This document shows, in pieces, positions 1 to 6,655 of a DNA stretch of 14,868 bases (position 1 is the stretch's first letter; each line of letters starts with the position of its first letter). The position numbers were made by a program, and so were the translations under genes. This stretch comes from Rhodospirillales bacterium (GTDB lineage Bacteria > Pseudomonadota > Alphaproteobacteria > Rhodospirillales > JAOUPW01), in NCBI GenBank assembly GCA_029879665.1, contig JAOUPW010000007.1:1-14868 (forward strand), read 5' to 3'. The notes under the pieces are model-generated. The model was not told the origin of the DNA and made no database searches. It was given only the letters and a program-made list of their open reading frames with translations.

Positions 1-1
1 C

Positions 2-40
2 CCCATGTTGGAGCCGATCCAATGGAAATGGACCCTATGA
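2..40 (+). CDS. C-terminal end of an unrecognised upstream gene (partial)
   Basis: An open frame enters from the left edge and stops at TGA 38-40. Only twelve residues are visible (PMLEPIQWKWTL), too few to assign a family. Its stop overlaps the in-frame ATG at 37 of the next gene as ATGA, the same coupling seen further along between phoH, ybeY and corC. This suggests it is the preceding gene of the tsaB operon. It could also be a chance open frame, because the left edge cuts it. Confidence 0.35.
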   Translation, partial: PMLEPIQWKWTL

Positions 41-738
41 AAATCCTCGCCCTCGATGCCGCGACCTCCGCTTGTTCGGCGGCCCTGATGAAAGACGGTA
101 AGGTTATCGCCCGCCGCCTTGAAGTCATGAACCGGGGCCAGGCCGAAGCCCTGATGCCCCTGGTGATGGAGGTTATGTCCGGCAACGATTTTGCCGGGCT
201 GGACCTGCTGGCGGTCACCACCGGGCCGGGAGCCTTTACCGGTTTGCGTATCGGACTCGCCGCCGCCCGCGGCCTGGCGGTTGCGTCCGGCCTGCCGTGT
301 CTGGGGATCACCACTCTTGAGGCCGTGGCCGAAGCGGTGCCGGCGACCGAGCGCGAGGGAAAAAGAGTGATGGTCGCAATCGCCACTAAACGAGCCGATC
401 TTTACCTGCAGCTTTTTTCACACGACCTGAGGCCGCTCGGCGATCCTGAGGTCCTGCCGCCCCAAGACCTGGGCGCGTTCATGATGCGCGCGGACAGGAA
501 CGGCCCGTCCTTGCTGGTGACGGGCGATGGTGCCGTGGACGCGATCGCCGCTTTGACCGAAGCGGGCCTGGAAGCCGCCGCCACCACCGCCCCTGGATAT
601 CCCGACGCCGCCTGCGTTGCCGCCATCGCCGCTCGGCGCTGGCATCCGGGAGACCGGATCGGGCACCCGCTTCCCCTTTACCTGCGGCCGCCGGAGGCGT
701 CCGTGCCCCAGAACGGCGGACGCCGTCGGACTCAATGA
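22..738 (+). CDS. tsaB: TsaB, tRNA threonylcarbamoyladenosine biosynthesis partner protein
   Basis: TsaB is the non-catalytic ASKHA-fold partner of TsaD. With TsaE it forms the complex that transfers threonylcarbamoyl to A37 of ANN-decoding tRNAs in the cytoplasm. The N-terminal LALDAATSACSAAL (residues 8-21) is the ASKHA phosphate-1-like motif of the family, and VTTGPGAFTGLRIGLAAARG (65-84) is the signature second motif. The length of 238 aa is normal for a single-domain TsaB. Two starts compete. ATG 22 has GGAG at 10-13, eight bases upstream. ATG 37 gives the usual family N terminus (MKILALD) and overlaps the stop of the upstream frame. The extra five residues make little difference. The C-terminal tail after about residue 220 is Arg-rich and low in complexity and is coded by a duplicated DNA segment. 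rimI follows 76 bp downstream, the common tsaB-rimI pairing. Confidence 0.92.
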   Translation: MEMDPMKILALDAATSACSAALMKDGKVIARRLEVMNRGQAEALMPLVMEVMSGNDFAGLDLLAVTTGPGAFTGLRIGLAAARGLAVASGLPCLGITTLEAVAEAVPATEREGKRVMVAIATKRADLYLQLFSHDLRPLGDPEVLPPQDLGAFMMRADRNGPSLLVTGDGAVDAIAALTEAGLEAAATTAPGYPDAACVAAIAARRWHPGDRIGHPLPLYLRPPEASVPQNGGRRRTQ

Positions 739-756
739 GAACGGCGGACGCCGTCG
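711..756 (+). repeat. 18-bp direct repeat across the end of tsaB
   Basis: GAACGGCGGACGCCGTCG occurs at 711-728 and again, identically, at 739-756, a 28-bp period. The first copy codes for the last residues of TsaB and the second lies just after its stop codon. The pattern fits a local tandem duplication that has since diverged in the ten bases between copies. Each copy contains CGGCG/CGCCG as a small imperfect palindrome. No regulatory role can be shown from the sequence. Confidence 0.6.
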
Positions 757-814
757 CATCGTCGAAAACGGACTTGAAAATCCGCCGGAACCGGGGCGTG
801 TTAAGGTTATGACC

Positions 815-1270
815 ATGGATATAATCACCTTAAATCCCTTCCATGCGCCGGCGATCGCTCTTCTTCACGGCGGCTGCTTCAGCCATGGATGGGATGAAGA
901 CGCCATGTCCAGCCTGATGGGGCTGCCGGGAACATTCGGTTACGCCGCAATCGAGGAGGGCGAGCCCATGGGATTTATTCTCGGGCGGGCCGCCGCCGAC
1001 GAGTTCGAGGTTCTGACCCTGTGTGTGTTGGCCCAAGCTCGCCGCCGAGGACTGGCGAGTGGACTTTTAAGCGCGGCCCTGAACGAAGCCCGGCGCCGGG
1101 GCGCGGTCCGCGCCTGGCTGGAAGTGGCCGAGGACAACCCGGCGGCGATCGCATTTTATAAAAAGCAAGGCTTTGCCCTGTCCGGGCGGCGCCCCGGGTA
1201 CTATGCCGGGAACGAGACCCGGGAACGCACGGACGCCCTGGTTTATTCCCGCGGACTTGATGGCGGCTGA
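815..1270 (+). CDS. rimI: RimI-like GNAT N-acetyltransferase (ribosomal protein S18 alanine acetyltransferase)
   Basis: This GNAT enzyme uses acetyl-CoA to acetylate the N-terminal alanine of ribosomal protein S18 in the classical case, and may act on other protein N termini. Numbered from ATG 815 (151 aa), the acetyl-CoA loop is RRRGLASGLL (76-85, matching R/Q-x-x-G-x-G/A). LEVAEDNPAAIAFYKKQGF (102-120) and GRRPGYY (124-130) are the usual RimI C-terminal signatures. The frame is open back to 617, but that part overlaps tsaB. AAGG at 803-806 sits eight bases before ATG 815, so 815 is preferred, with ATG 809 possible. Placement after tsaB is the usual context. The stop lies 35 bp from the convergent stop of the tusA-like gene, and no clear intrinsic terminator separates them. 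Confidence 0.86.
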   Translation: MDIITLNPFHAPAIALLHGGCFSHGWDEDAMSSLMGLPGTFGYAAIEEGEPMGFILGRAAADEFEVLTLCVLAQARRRGLASGLLSAALNEARRRGAVRAWLEVAEDNPAAIAFYKKQGFALSGRRPGYYAGNETRERTDALVYSRGLDGG

Positions 1271-1305
1271 GGATCGGCCTATTTATGGCCCGCTCGGGAT
1301 TCGCT

Positions 1306-1611
1306 TTATTCCTTGCGGATAATCAGGCGGTGCGGGAGATCAGGCGCAGCATCCGGGCCGGAGCTGGTGCCGTCCAGGGCCTCCAGACTCAAGACGGTGT
1401 CGCCTTGTTGGGTGACCGAACGGGGAACATTTTCCAGCGGTTCCCGGCCCCGGAGGCGAACTTCAAGTATTTGACCCGCCGACATGCGCTCCAACTGAAG
1501 CTTAGTCTTGACAAAAGTCAAAGGACAAACATCCTCAGTTATGTCAATAACAAAGTCGATATTAGTCAACGTCTTGTCATTTTCATGCTTTTTCATGAGA
1601 TATTCTTGCAT
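1306..1611 (-). CDS. TusA/SirA-like sulfur carrier family protein
   Basis: The 101-aa product looks like the small TusA-like fold. A strand (DFVIDIT, 19-25) leads into DVCPLTFVKTKLQLERMSAG (27-46), which holds the family CPx(P/T) motif with the sulfur-accepting cysteine at position 29. Then come the LEVRL strand and VPRSVTQQGDTVLSLE (62-77), the usual C-terminal half. Family members relay sulfane sulfur, for example toward tRNA thiolation or sulfur metabolism; the partner here is unknown. ATG 1611 and ATG 1596 are both possible starts; the second gives MKKHEND and neither has a strong Shine-Dalgarno. It is the only minus-strand gene I support in the window, convergent with rimI and divergent from mucR. 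Identification rests on motif recognition by eye. The overlapping plus-strand frame 1285-1707 has no family resemblance. Confidence 0.75.
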   Translation of the reverse strand: MQEYLMKKHENDKTLTNIDFVIDITEDVCPLTFVKTKLQLERMSAGQILEVRLRGREPLENVPRSVTQQGDTVLSLEALDGTSSGPDAAPDLPHRLIIRKE

Positions 1612-1667
1612 TTATACCAATTAATTATTATATATTTAAAAGTAATAGAAATACCTGGGAAAAATAG
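1606..1667. promoter_or_regulatory. AT-rich divergent promoter region between the tusA-like gene and mucR
   Basis: The 56 bp between the divergent starts are very AT-rich compared with the surrounding genes. For mucR, TTGCAT at 1606-1611 and TATATA at 1629-1634 are spaced by 17 bp. On the minus strand a perfect TATAAT reads from 1632 down to 1627, pointing at the tusA-like gene, though its -35 is poor. mucR has GGGA at 1657-1660, seven bases before its ATG. MucR proteins are known to bind AT-rich DNA and often their own promoter, so autoregulation here is plausible but inferred. Confidence 0.45.
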
Positions 1668-2081
1668 ATGGCCGAAACAACAAATCAAAATGAACTGTTG
1701 GAACTAACCACGGAAATCGTCGCTGCCCATGTTGGGAATAACACGGTTGCCCAAGGGGATCTTTCGCAGTTGATCCAAGAGGTATACAAGACTTTGGTAT
1801 CCGTGGGAACGGCCTCCGCATCGGTCGATCGTCCGCGCCCGGCGGTGCCCGTGAAAAAATCGGTGACTCCCGATTTCATCATCTGTCTGGAAGACGGCAA
1901 GAAGCTGAAAATGCTGAAGCGGCACCTGAAAACGGCTTACAATATGTCCCCCGAGGAATACCGTGAACGGTGGGGATTGCTTCCCGACTATCCCATGGTG
2001 GCGCCCAACTATGCCAAACATCGTAGCACCCTGGCCAAGAAAATCGGCCTTGGAACCAAGCCGCGCAAACGGCGCAAATAA
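1668..2081 (+). CDS. mucR: MucR/Ros family zinc-finger-type transcriptional regulator
   Basis: MucR/Ros proteins are alphaproteobacterial DNA-binding regulators of exopolysaccharide, motility and cell-cycle genes. The 137-aa protein has the standard layout: an N-terminal oligomerisation region (about 6-45), a variable linker rich in Pro and Val (50-65), and the DNA-binding core TPDFIICLEDGKKLKMLKRH (67-86). That core is followed by MSPEEYRERWGLLPDYPMVA (93-112) and a basic tail ending KPRKRRK. Visible metal-site residues are Cys73, Asp76 and His86. The position that carries the last histidine in zinc-binding Ros proteins is Ala90/Tyr91 here, so the finger is degenerate or metal-free, as in some described MucR relatives. 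It is divergent from the tusA-like gene and upstream of fur. Confidence 0.92.
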   Translation: MAETTNQNELLELTTEIVAAHVGNNTVAQGDLSQLIQEVYKTLVSVGTASASVDRPRPAVPVKKSVTPDFIICLEDGKKLKMLKRHLKTAYNMSPEEYRERWGLLPDYPMVAPNYAKHRSTLAKKIGLGTKPRKRRK

Positions 2082-2175
2082 CCTGAAGGTCCTTTTCGGT
2101 GTTGTTCCGATTACCTGACTTCATAAATTTTAATGAAATTGGCGGCAAGCCGCTGGAATGAGTGTGGAATAATAG
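2082..2175 (+). promoter_or_regulatory. mucR-fur intergenic region with weak promoter candidate
   Basis: This 94-bp gap contains TTGTTC (2102-2107) and TAAATT (2124-2129) at 16-bp spacing, a moderate promoter match for fur. AATTT and AAATT flank TAATG as a short AT-rich palindrome just downstream (about 2126-2140), a possible operator. GCGG/CCGC at 2142-2153 makes only a four-pair stem without a T-run, so it is not a terminator. No clear Fur/Mur box was recognised. Confidence 0.3.
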
Positions 2176-2613
2176 ATGTCGCAACCAACACGTATCGAAC
2201 AACTCTGTCTTGACAAGGGTATGAAGATGACCGGCCAGCGCCGGATCATTGCCAAGGTTTTGTCGGAAGCCGAAGACCATCCCGATGTCGAGGAAGTATA
2301 CCGCCGGGCCTCCGGGATAGATCCCAAAATCAGTATCGCCACCGTTTACAGGACCGTGCGCCTGTTCGAAGAAGCGAATATTCTGGACCGCCACGATTTC
2401 GGCGACGGCCGCTCACGTTACGAGGAATCGACCGAAAACCATCACGATCATCTGATCGACATTCAATCCGGCAAGGTGATTGAATTTCATAGTGAGGAAA
2501 TCGAAGCCCTGCAAAAAGCCATTGCCGAGAAGCATGGGTTTGAACTTGTCGGCCACAGGCTGGAACTGTATGCCGTTCTCAAGAACAGGCAGGGCGGAGA
2601 CGGTTCCAAGTGA
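2176..2613 (+). CDS. fur: Fur family metalloregulator, Mur-like alphaproteobacterial type
   Basis: Fur-family proteins are dimeric metal-sensing repressors. In many alphaproteobacteria this branch (Fur/Mur) responds to manganese, or to iron in some species. The 145-aa protein has the winged-helix N terminus (GMKMTGQRRIIAKVL, 15-29; ISIATVYRTVRLFEEANIL, 52-70) and the dimer/metal region with HHDH at 89-92 and IDIQSGKVIEFHSEEIE (94-110). The CxxC pairs that form the structural zinc site in enterobacterial Fur are absent; the only cysteine is Cys11. This matches the rhizobial Mur/Fur type from memory. The ATG at 2176 has only a weak ribosome binding site (GTGGAA). miaB begins 14 bp after the stop, so the two are probably cotranscribed. 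Confidence 0.92.
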   Translation: MSQPTRIEQLCLDKGMKMTGQRRIIAKVLSEAEDHPDVEEVYRRASGIDPKISIATVYRTVRLFEEANILDRHDFGDGRSRYEESTENHHDHLIDIQSGKVIEFHSEEIEALQKAIAEKHGFELVGHRLELYAVLKNRQGGDGSK

Positions 2614-2627
2614 CAGGGGAGTGCTGA

Positions 2628-4106
2628 GTGCTACCTTCGGGTCGGCAACGACGGTTGGAACATAAACCTGGTGGCCACCGCCGCCTTATCGGTCAATATC
2701 AAACACCTTTTGTAACAGCTAAAGCCAAATTGGCAAAAAAACTACACATCAAAACCTACGGCTGCCAGATGAACGTCTACGACTCCGCGCGCATGGCGGA
2801 TGTCCTGGCGCCCCTGGGTTATGTCCCGGTAAGCGATGCCGCCGGCGCCGACATGGTAATTCTCAACACCTGTCACATCCGCGAGAAGGCCGCAGAAAAA
2901 GTCTATTCGGAACTGGGCCGGCTGAATGTTCTCAAGGATGAAATGAAACAGGGCGGCGGGCGCATGATTCTGGCGGTTGCCGGCTGCGTCGCCCAGGCCG
3001 AGGGCGAAGAAATGATCCGCCGCGCGCCTTATGTCGACATGGTGTTCGGGCCGCAAACCTACCATCGCCTGCCGCAGATGGTCGCCGAGCTGAGCCGCCA
3101 TGCGGGTGCGGTTCTGGATACGGATTTTCCGTCCGAACCTAAATTCGATTCTCTGCCCGAAGCCGCCGCCGTCCCGGGCGCGACGGCCTTTCTCACCGTT
3201 CAGGAAGGGTGTGATAAATTCTGCACCTTTTGCGTGGTGCCCTATACGCGCGGCGCCGAATATTCCCGACCCCCCGATTCGGTTCTGACCGAGGCGCGGA
3301 AACTGGCCCAGGCCGGCGTCCGCGAAATCACGGTGCTGGGCCAGAACGTCAACAACTATCACGGCCATTCCCCGGATGGTGGGACGTGGACGCTGGGCCG
3401 TCTGATTGCCGGTCTTGCCGGCATCGATGGCTTGGATCGACTGCGCTACACCACGTCCTATCCCGCCGATATGGATGACGACCTGATCGCCGCGCACCGG
3501 GATATCCCCGAATTGATGCCGTTCCTGCACTTGCCCGTGCAGACGGGGTCGGACAAGGTTCTTGCCGCCATGAACCGGCGCCATTCCGCCGATGATTACC
3601 GCCGCCTGGTGGAAAAGCTGCGCCGGGCGCGCCCGGATATGGCGGTGTCGTCCGATTTTATCGTCGGCTTCCCCGGCGAAAGCGACGCCGACTTTGAAGC
3701 CACCCTGAAGCTGGTGGAAGAAATCGGCTTCGTGCAGGCGTATTCCTTCAAGTTCAGTGCCCGTCCCGGAACGCCGGCGGCGACGATCGAAACCCAGGTT
3801 CCGGAAACCCTCAAAGCCGAAAGGCTGGCAGTGCTTCAGGATATGCTCAACCGTCAACAGCGCGCCTTCAACGAAAGCTGCGTCGGGCGCACGCTGCCGG
3901 TTCTGCTTGACCGTGTCGGCCGCTACCCTGGCCAACTGGCCGGACGCAGCCCTTATATGCAATCGGTCCACGTCGATGCGCCCCAGGACTTGCTCGGCGA
4001 AATTGTCGAACTTCATCTGGTCGCCGCCCACGACAACTCGCTTACCGCCCGTCCGCTTCCGTCGACTCCGGATGGCGCCGGCAGCATTGAAAGGGTTTAC
4101 GCTTGA
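2628..4106 (+). CDS. miaB: MiaB, tRNA-2-methylthio-N6-isopentenyladenosine synthase
   Basis: MiaB is a radical-SAM methylthiotransferase that converts i6A37 to ms2i6A37 in tRNAs reading UNN codons. Numbered from GTG 2628 (492 aa), the N-terminal cluster ligands are Cys46 (YGCQMN), Cys82 (NTCHIREK) and Cys120 (AGCVAQAEG). The radical-SAM CxxxCxxC is Cys195, Cys199 and Cys202 (EGCDKFCTFCVVPYTRG). The C-terminal 65 residues are the TRAM RNA-binding domain. GTG 2628 has a strong AGGGGAG at 2615-2621, six bases upstream, but family proteins usually begin near KKLHIKTYGCQMN. A TTG at 2730 would give exactly that start but lacks a visible ribosome binding site. The 34-residue extension is therefore uncertain. 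The gene follows fur and overlaps phoH by four bases. Confidence 0.96.
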   Translation: MLPSGRQRRLEHKPGGHRRLIGQYQTPFVTAKAKLAKKLHIKTYGCQMNVYDSARMADVLAPLGYVPVSDAAGADMVILNTCHIREKAAEKVYSELGRLNVLKDEMKQGGGRMILAVAGCVAQAEGEEMIRRAPYVDMVFGPQTYHRLPQMVAELSRHAGAVLDTDFPSEPKFDSLPEAAAVPGATAFLTVQEGCDKFCTFCVVPYTRGAEYSRPPDSVLTEARKLAQAGVREITVLGQNVNNYHGHSPDGGTWTLGRLIAGLAGIDGLDRLRYTTSYPADMDDDLIAAHRDIPELMPFLHLPVQTGSDKVLAAMNRRHSADDYRRLVEKLRRARPDMAVSSDFIVGFPGESDADFEATLKLVEEIGFVQAYSFKFSARPGTPAATIETQVPETLKAERLAVLQDMLNRQQRAFNESCVGRTLPVLLDRVGRYPGQLAGRSPYMQSVHVDAPQDLLGEIVELHLVAAHDNSLTARPLPSTPDGAGSIERVYA

Positions 4107-5179
4107 CCCCACCCGTGAAACCTTTTGCCACCGCCGAGGAAAGAACCGGTCCCCGGGTCCTGCAATTCGACGATAACTCCCTCGCGCTGCAACTGTTCGG
4201 ATCCCACCACAGTCATCTCGCGAGAATCGAACAGGTTCTTGAAGTCGTCCTTAATGCACGCGGCAACCAAGTGACCATTACCGGCCCCGCCGAACAGGTG
4301 GAGGATGCGGTCATCGTGCTGGAAGGCCTGTACGCCCGCCTTGAAAAAGGCATGAATGTCGGGGCCGAAGAAGTGGACGCGGTTCTGCGCATGTCGGGCA
4401 GCGAAAGCGGCGACGTATCAGACGCCGACCTTACCATCAAGACGCGCAAACGACATATCTCGCCGCGTACGACCGTGCAGGCGGATTATCTTCGCGCCAT
4501 TGACCGTGCCGAGCTTGTGTTCGGGATCGGCCCGGCGGGAACGGGCAAGACCTATCTGGCCGTGGCGAAAGCCGTTGAAAGCCTGATCCGGGGCGACGTG
4601 GACCGGATCATTCTTTCCCGGCCCGCCGTCGAAGCCGGCGAACAGCTGGGTTTTTTGCCCGGAGACATGCGGGAAAAAGTGGACCCTTACCTGAGGCCCC
4701 TCTATGACGCCTTGCACGACATGATGCCCGGCGACCAAGTGGTCAAGCGCCTGGAAAACGATGAAATCGAAGTCGCGCCTCTCGCCTTCATGCGCGGGCG
4801 TACTCTGGCCAACGCCTTTGTCATCCTTGATGAGGCGCAAAATACGACCGCCGTTCAGATGAAGATGTTTTTAACCCGCTTGGGCGAAAATGCGCGCATG
4901 GTGATTACCGGCGACCTTAGTCAGGTTGATCTGCCGCGGGGGACGCGGTCCGGGCTGCGCGACGCCGTCGATACCCTAAGGGGCGTAGGCGGCATTGAAG
5001 TCGTCCGTTTTACCGAGAAGGATGTAGTCCGCCATCCGTTGGTAATGAAAATCGTCAAGGCCTATGACGAACGCGAAGGTCGCAAAAAAGTAGGCGCCCG
5101 CTATGAAAAAGACGCGGCAAATGGCGTTAATGGCAATGGGGCCGGCGGCGATGCGAACGGCAATGGCGCAAAATTATGA
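4103..5179 (+). CDS. phoH: PhoH family ATPase
   Basis: PhoH-like proteins are cytoplasmic P-loop NTPases related to helicase cores. Their exact role is unsettled, but the linkage with ybeY points to RNA or ribosome metabolism. In this 358-aa protein an N-terminal nucleic-acid-binding-like region (about 18-110) precedes the ATPase domain. Walker A is GPAGTGKT (143-150), Walker B is FVILDEAQ (239-246), and ITGDLSQVDLPRG (268-280) is the family sensor region. The start is TTG 4103, which overlaps the miaB stop as TTGA and has AAGGG at 4091-4095, seven bases upstream; GTG 4115 is an alternative. The tail from residue 340 is rich in Asn, Gly and Ala and looks like a disordered extension. The stop overlaps ybeY as ATGA. 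Confidence 0.95.
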   Translation: MTPPVKPFATAEERTGPRVLQFDDNSLALQLFGSHHSHLARIEQVLEVVLNARGNQVTITGPAEQVEDAVIVLEGLYARLEKGMNVGAEEVDAVLRMSGSESGDVSDADLTIKTRKRHISPRTTVQADYLRAIDRAELVFGIGPAGTGKTYLAVAKAVESLIRGDVDRIILSRPAVEAGEQLGFLPGDMREKVDPYLRPLYDALHDMMPGDQVVKRLENDEIEVAPLAFMRGRTLANAFVILDEAQNTTAVQMKMFLTRLGENARMVITGDLSQVDLPRGTRSGLRDAVDTLRGVGGIEVVRFTEKDVVRHPLVMKIVKAYDEREGRKKVGARYEKDAANGVNGNGAGGDANGNGAKL

Positions 5180-5697
5180 GTCGCAACCTGATTATTGAAA
5201 TTTCCATTCCGTATGACGGCTGGACCCGGTTGTTGAGCGAGGCCGACGGCATTTGCCGGCGGGCGGCCCTTGCCGCTTGGCAATTGGCGCCGACGGAAGA
5301 GAGCGGCGCTGCCGAAGTCAGTCTAATGTTAACGGACGACGAAACGATCCGCGGGCTTAATCGGACTTATCGCGGCAAGGATCAGGCGACCAATGTTCTG
5401 TCGTTTGCCGCCCGTGAGGGCGATGCACCGGAAGTCCCCGGCGACGAACCCGAATTATTGGGCGACATCGTTATTGCTTATGAAACAGTGACGGAAGAAG
5501 CCGGGAAAGAAGGCAAGGCACCGGCCGATCACCTGAGCCATCTTGTGGTGCACGGCATGCTGCACCTTCTCGGTTTCGATCACCAAACGGATCGGGACGC
5601 AAGAATTATGGAGCCGCTTGAAATCAAAGCGCTTGAAGCGCTCGGTATTTCCAATCCCTACCTTTCGGCGCTGGAAAATAAAGAGGCCGCCGGATGA
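5176..5697 (+). CDS. ybeY: YbeY, rRNA maturation endoribonuclease
   Basis: YbeY is a small zinc-dependent endoribonuclease needed for 16S rRNA 3' processing and late 70S quality control. The catalytic metal motif is HGMLHLLGFDH (126-136), with His126, His130 and His136 as the expected zinc ligands. TNVLSFAAREGD (72-83) and LLGDIVIAYETV (94-105) are the conserved core strands. The length of 173 aa is normal. The ATG at 5176 overlaps the phoH stop and the TGA at 5695-5697 overlaps the corC start, both as ATGA, so translation is probably coupled across the three genes. This phoH-ybeY-corC-lnt order is widespread in proteobacteria. Confidence 0.95.
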   Translation: MSRNLIIEISIPYDGWTRLLSEADGICRRAALAAWQLAPTEESGAAEVSLMLTDDETIRGLNRTYRGKDQATNVLSFAAREGDAPEVPGDEPELLGDIVIAYETVTEEAGKEGKAPADHLSHLVVHGMLHLLGFDHQTDRDARIMEPLEIKALEALGISNPYLSALENKEAAG

Positions 5698-6632
5698 AGA
5701 ACGCGCCATTTTCAGAACAGCTCCGGGTTAACAGCAACGGCAACGGCAACGGCGACGGCGACGGTTCTTCGTCGCGGGCCGGGCTGCGGGGATTTCTGCG
5801 CAACCTTTTCCGTATCCGCGGCGGAGACGGCTCGGCCCGCGATACCCTCAAGGAAATGATCGAGGACCGCGAGGAAAAAGAAGTCCCCATTGAAGAAGAA
5901 GAGCGCCTTTTGCTCGCCAATATTCTGGCGCTCAGCGGCCGCACCGTCGAGGATGTCATGGTTCCCCGCGTCGATATTGTTGCCCTTGAGGCAGGTGCCC
6001 CCTTATCGGAAGTGATTGAAGTGATGACCAGCAAGGGCCATTCGCGGATTCCCGTTTTCAGGGAGACCCTGGACGATGCCCTTGGCATGGTTCACATCAA
6101 GGACGTTCTGGCGTGGCGGGGAAGCGACCGCTCTTTTTCGCTCAACCGGGTTTTGCGCAAGGTCCTGTTCGTGTCGCCGTCCATGCAGGTCCTGGAACTG
6201 TTGCTTGAGATGCGGGTCCAGCGCTCGCACATGGCCTTGGTGGTTGACGAGTACGGTGGCGTCGATGGTCTTGTCACGATCGAGGATCTGGTCGAGGAGA
6301 TCGTCGGAGAAATCGAAGATGAACATGACCGGGAAACGGAGCCGGTCATTAATAAAAGACAGGATGGCACCATTGATGCCGATGCCCGTACCGAAATCGA
6401 AACCCTGGAAGCCATGATCGGCCCGTTTGTCACCGAAGAGGAAGGCGAGGATGTGCATACTCTGGGCGGGCTGGTGTTCACGCTGGCTGGGCGGGTTCCC
6501 ATCCGGGGCGAGTTGATCGGCCACGCTTCCGGCGTTGAGTTCGAAGTGCTGGATGCCGATCCCCGTCATATCCGCCGTCTCAGGGTTCATATTCCCAGCG
6601 CGTCGTACGGGGACTGCGATGCGCAGGATTAA
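5694..6632 (+). CDS. corC: CorC/YbeX-like CBS-domain protein (hemolysin C family)
   Basis: The 312-aa protein has a low-complexity N terminus (13-27, Asn-Gly then Asp-Gly repeats) and a basic segment (31-43). A CBS pair follows, with the first domain about 84-140 ([18 protein letters not shown]) and the second about 153-208 ([23 protein letters not shown]). The C-terminal CorC/HlyC transporter-associated domain is about 215-300. No transmembrane segment is visible, so this is the soluble CorC/YbeX type, not a membrane CNNM/CorB. CorC was linked to magnesium and cobalt efflux in enterobacteria, and YbeX to ribosome metabolism; the neighbouring ybeY fits the latter. The start overlaps the ybeY stop. 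lnt follows 23 bp downstream. Confidence 0.92.
   Translation: MKNAPFSEQLRVNSNGNGNGDGDGSSSRAGLRGFLRNLFRIRGGDGSARDTLKEMIEDREEKEVPIEEEERLLLANILALSGRTVEDVMVPRVDIVALEAGAPLSEVIEVMTSKGHSRIPVFRETLDDALGMVHIKDVLAWRGSDRSFSLNRVLRKVLFVSPSMQVLELLLEMRVQRSHMALVVDEYGGVDGLVTIEDLVEEIVGEIEDEHDRETEPVINKRQDGTIDADARTEIETLEAMIGPFVTEEEGEDVHTLGGLVFTLAGRVPIRGELIGHASGVEFEVLDADPRHIRRLRVHIPSASYGDCDAQD
5736..5765 (+). repeat. Hexanucleotide repeat coding Asn-Gly/Asp-Gly in corC
   Basis: Five in-frame hexamers, AACGGC three times followed by GACGGC and GACGGT, encode [10 protein letters not shown] at residues 15-24 of CorC. This is a simple-sequence expansion that stays in frame when it gains or loses units. A similar but less regular AATGGC-type run codes the phoH tail at about 5120-5167. 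Confidence 0.75.
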
Positions 6633-6655
6633 AGCGATTTTTACCGCGTAAAATT

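Noticed and set aside
1285-1707. 140-codon plus-strand frame between rimI and mucR
   Set aside because: It runs through the AT-rich promoter region and into mucR, and its translation resembles no family. The opposite strand encodes a TusA-like protein.
2141-2153. Hairpin GCGG/CCGC after mucR as a terminator
   Set aside because: Only four pairs and no T-run follow it.
2742-4112. 456-codon open frame on the minus strand opposite miaB
   Set aside because: It mirrors miaB almost end to end, a common effect of GC-rich codon bias. The product shows no family motif, while the plus strand encodes all MiaB cysteine motifs.
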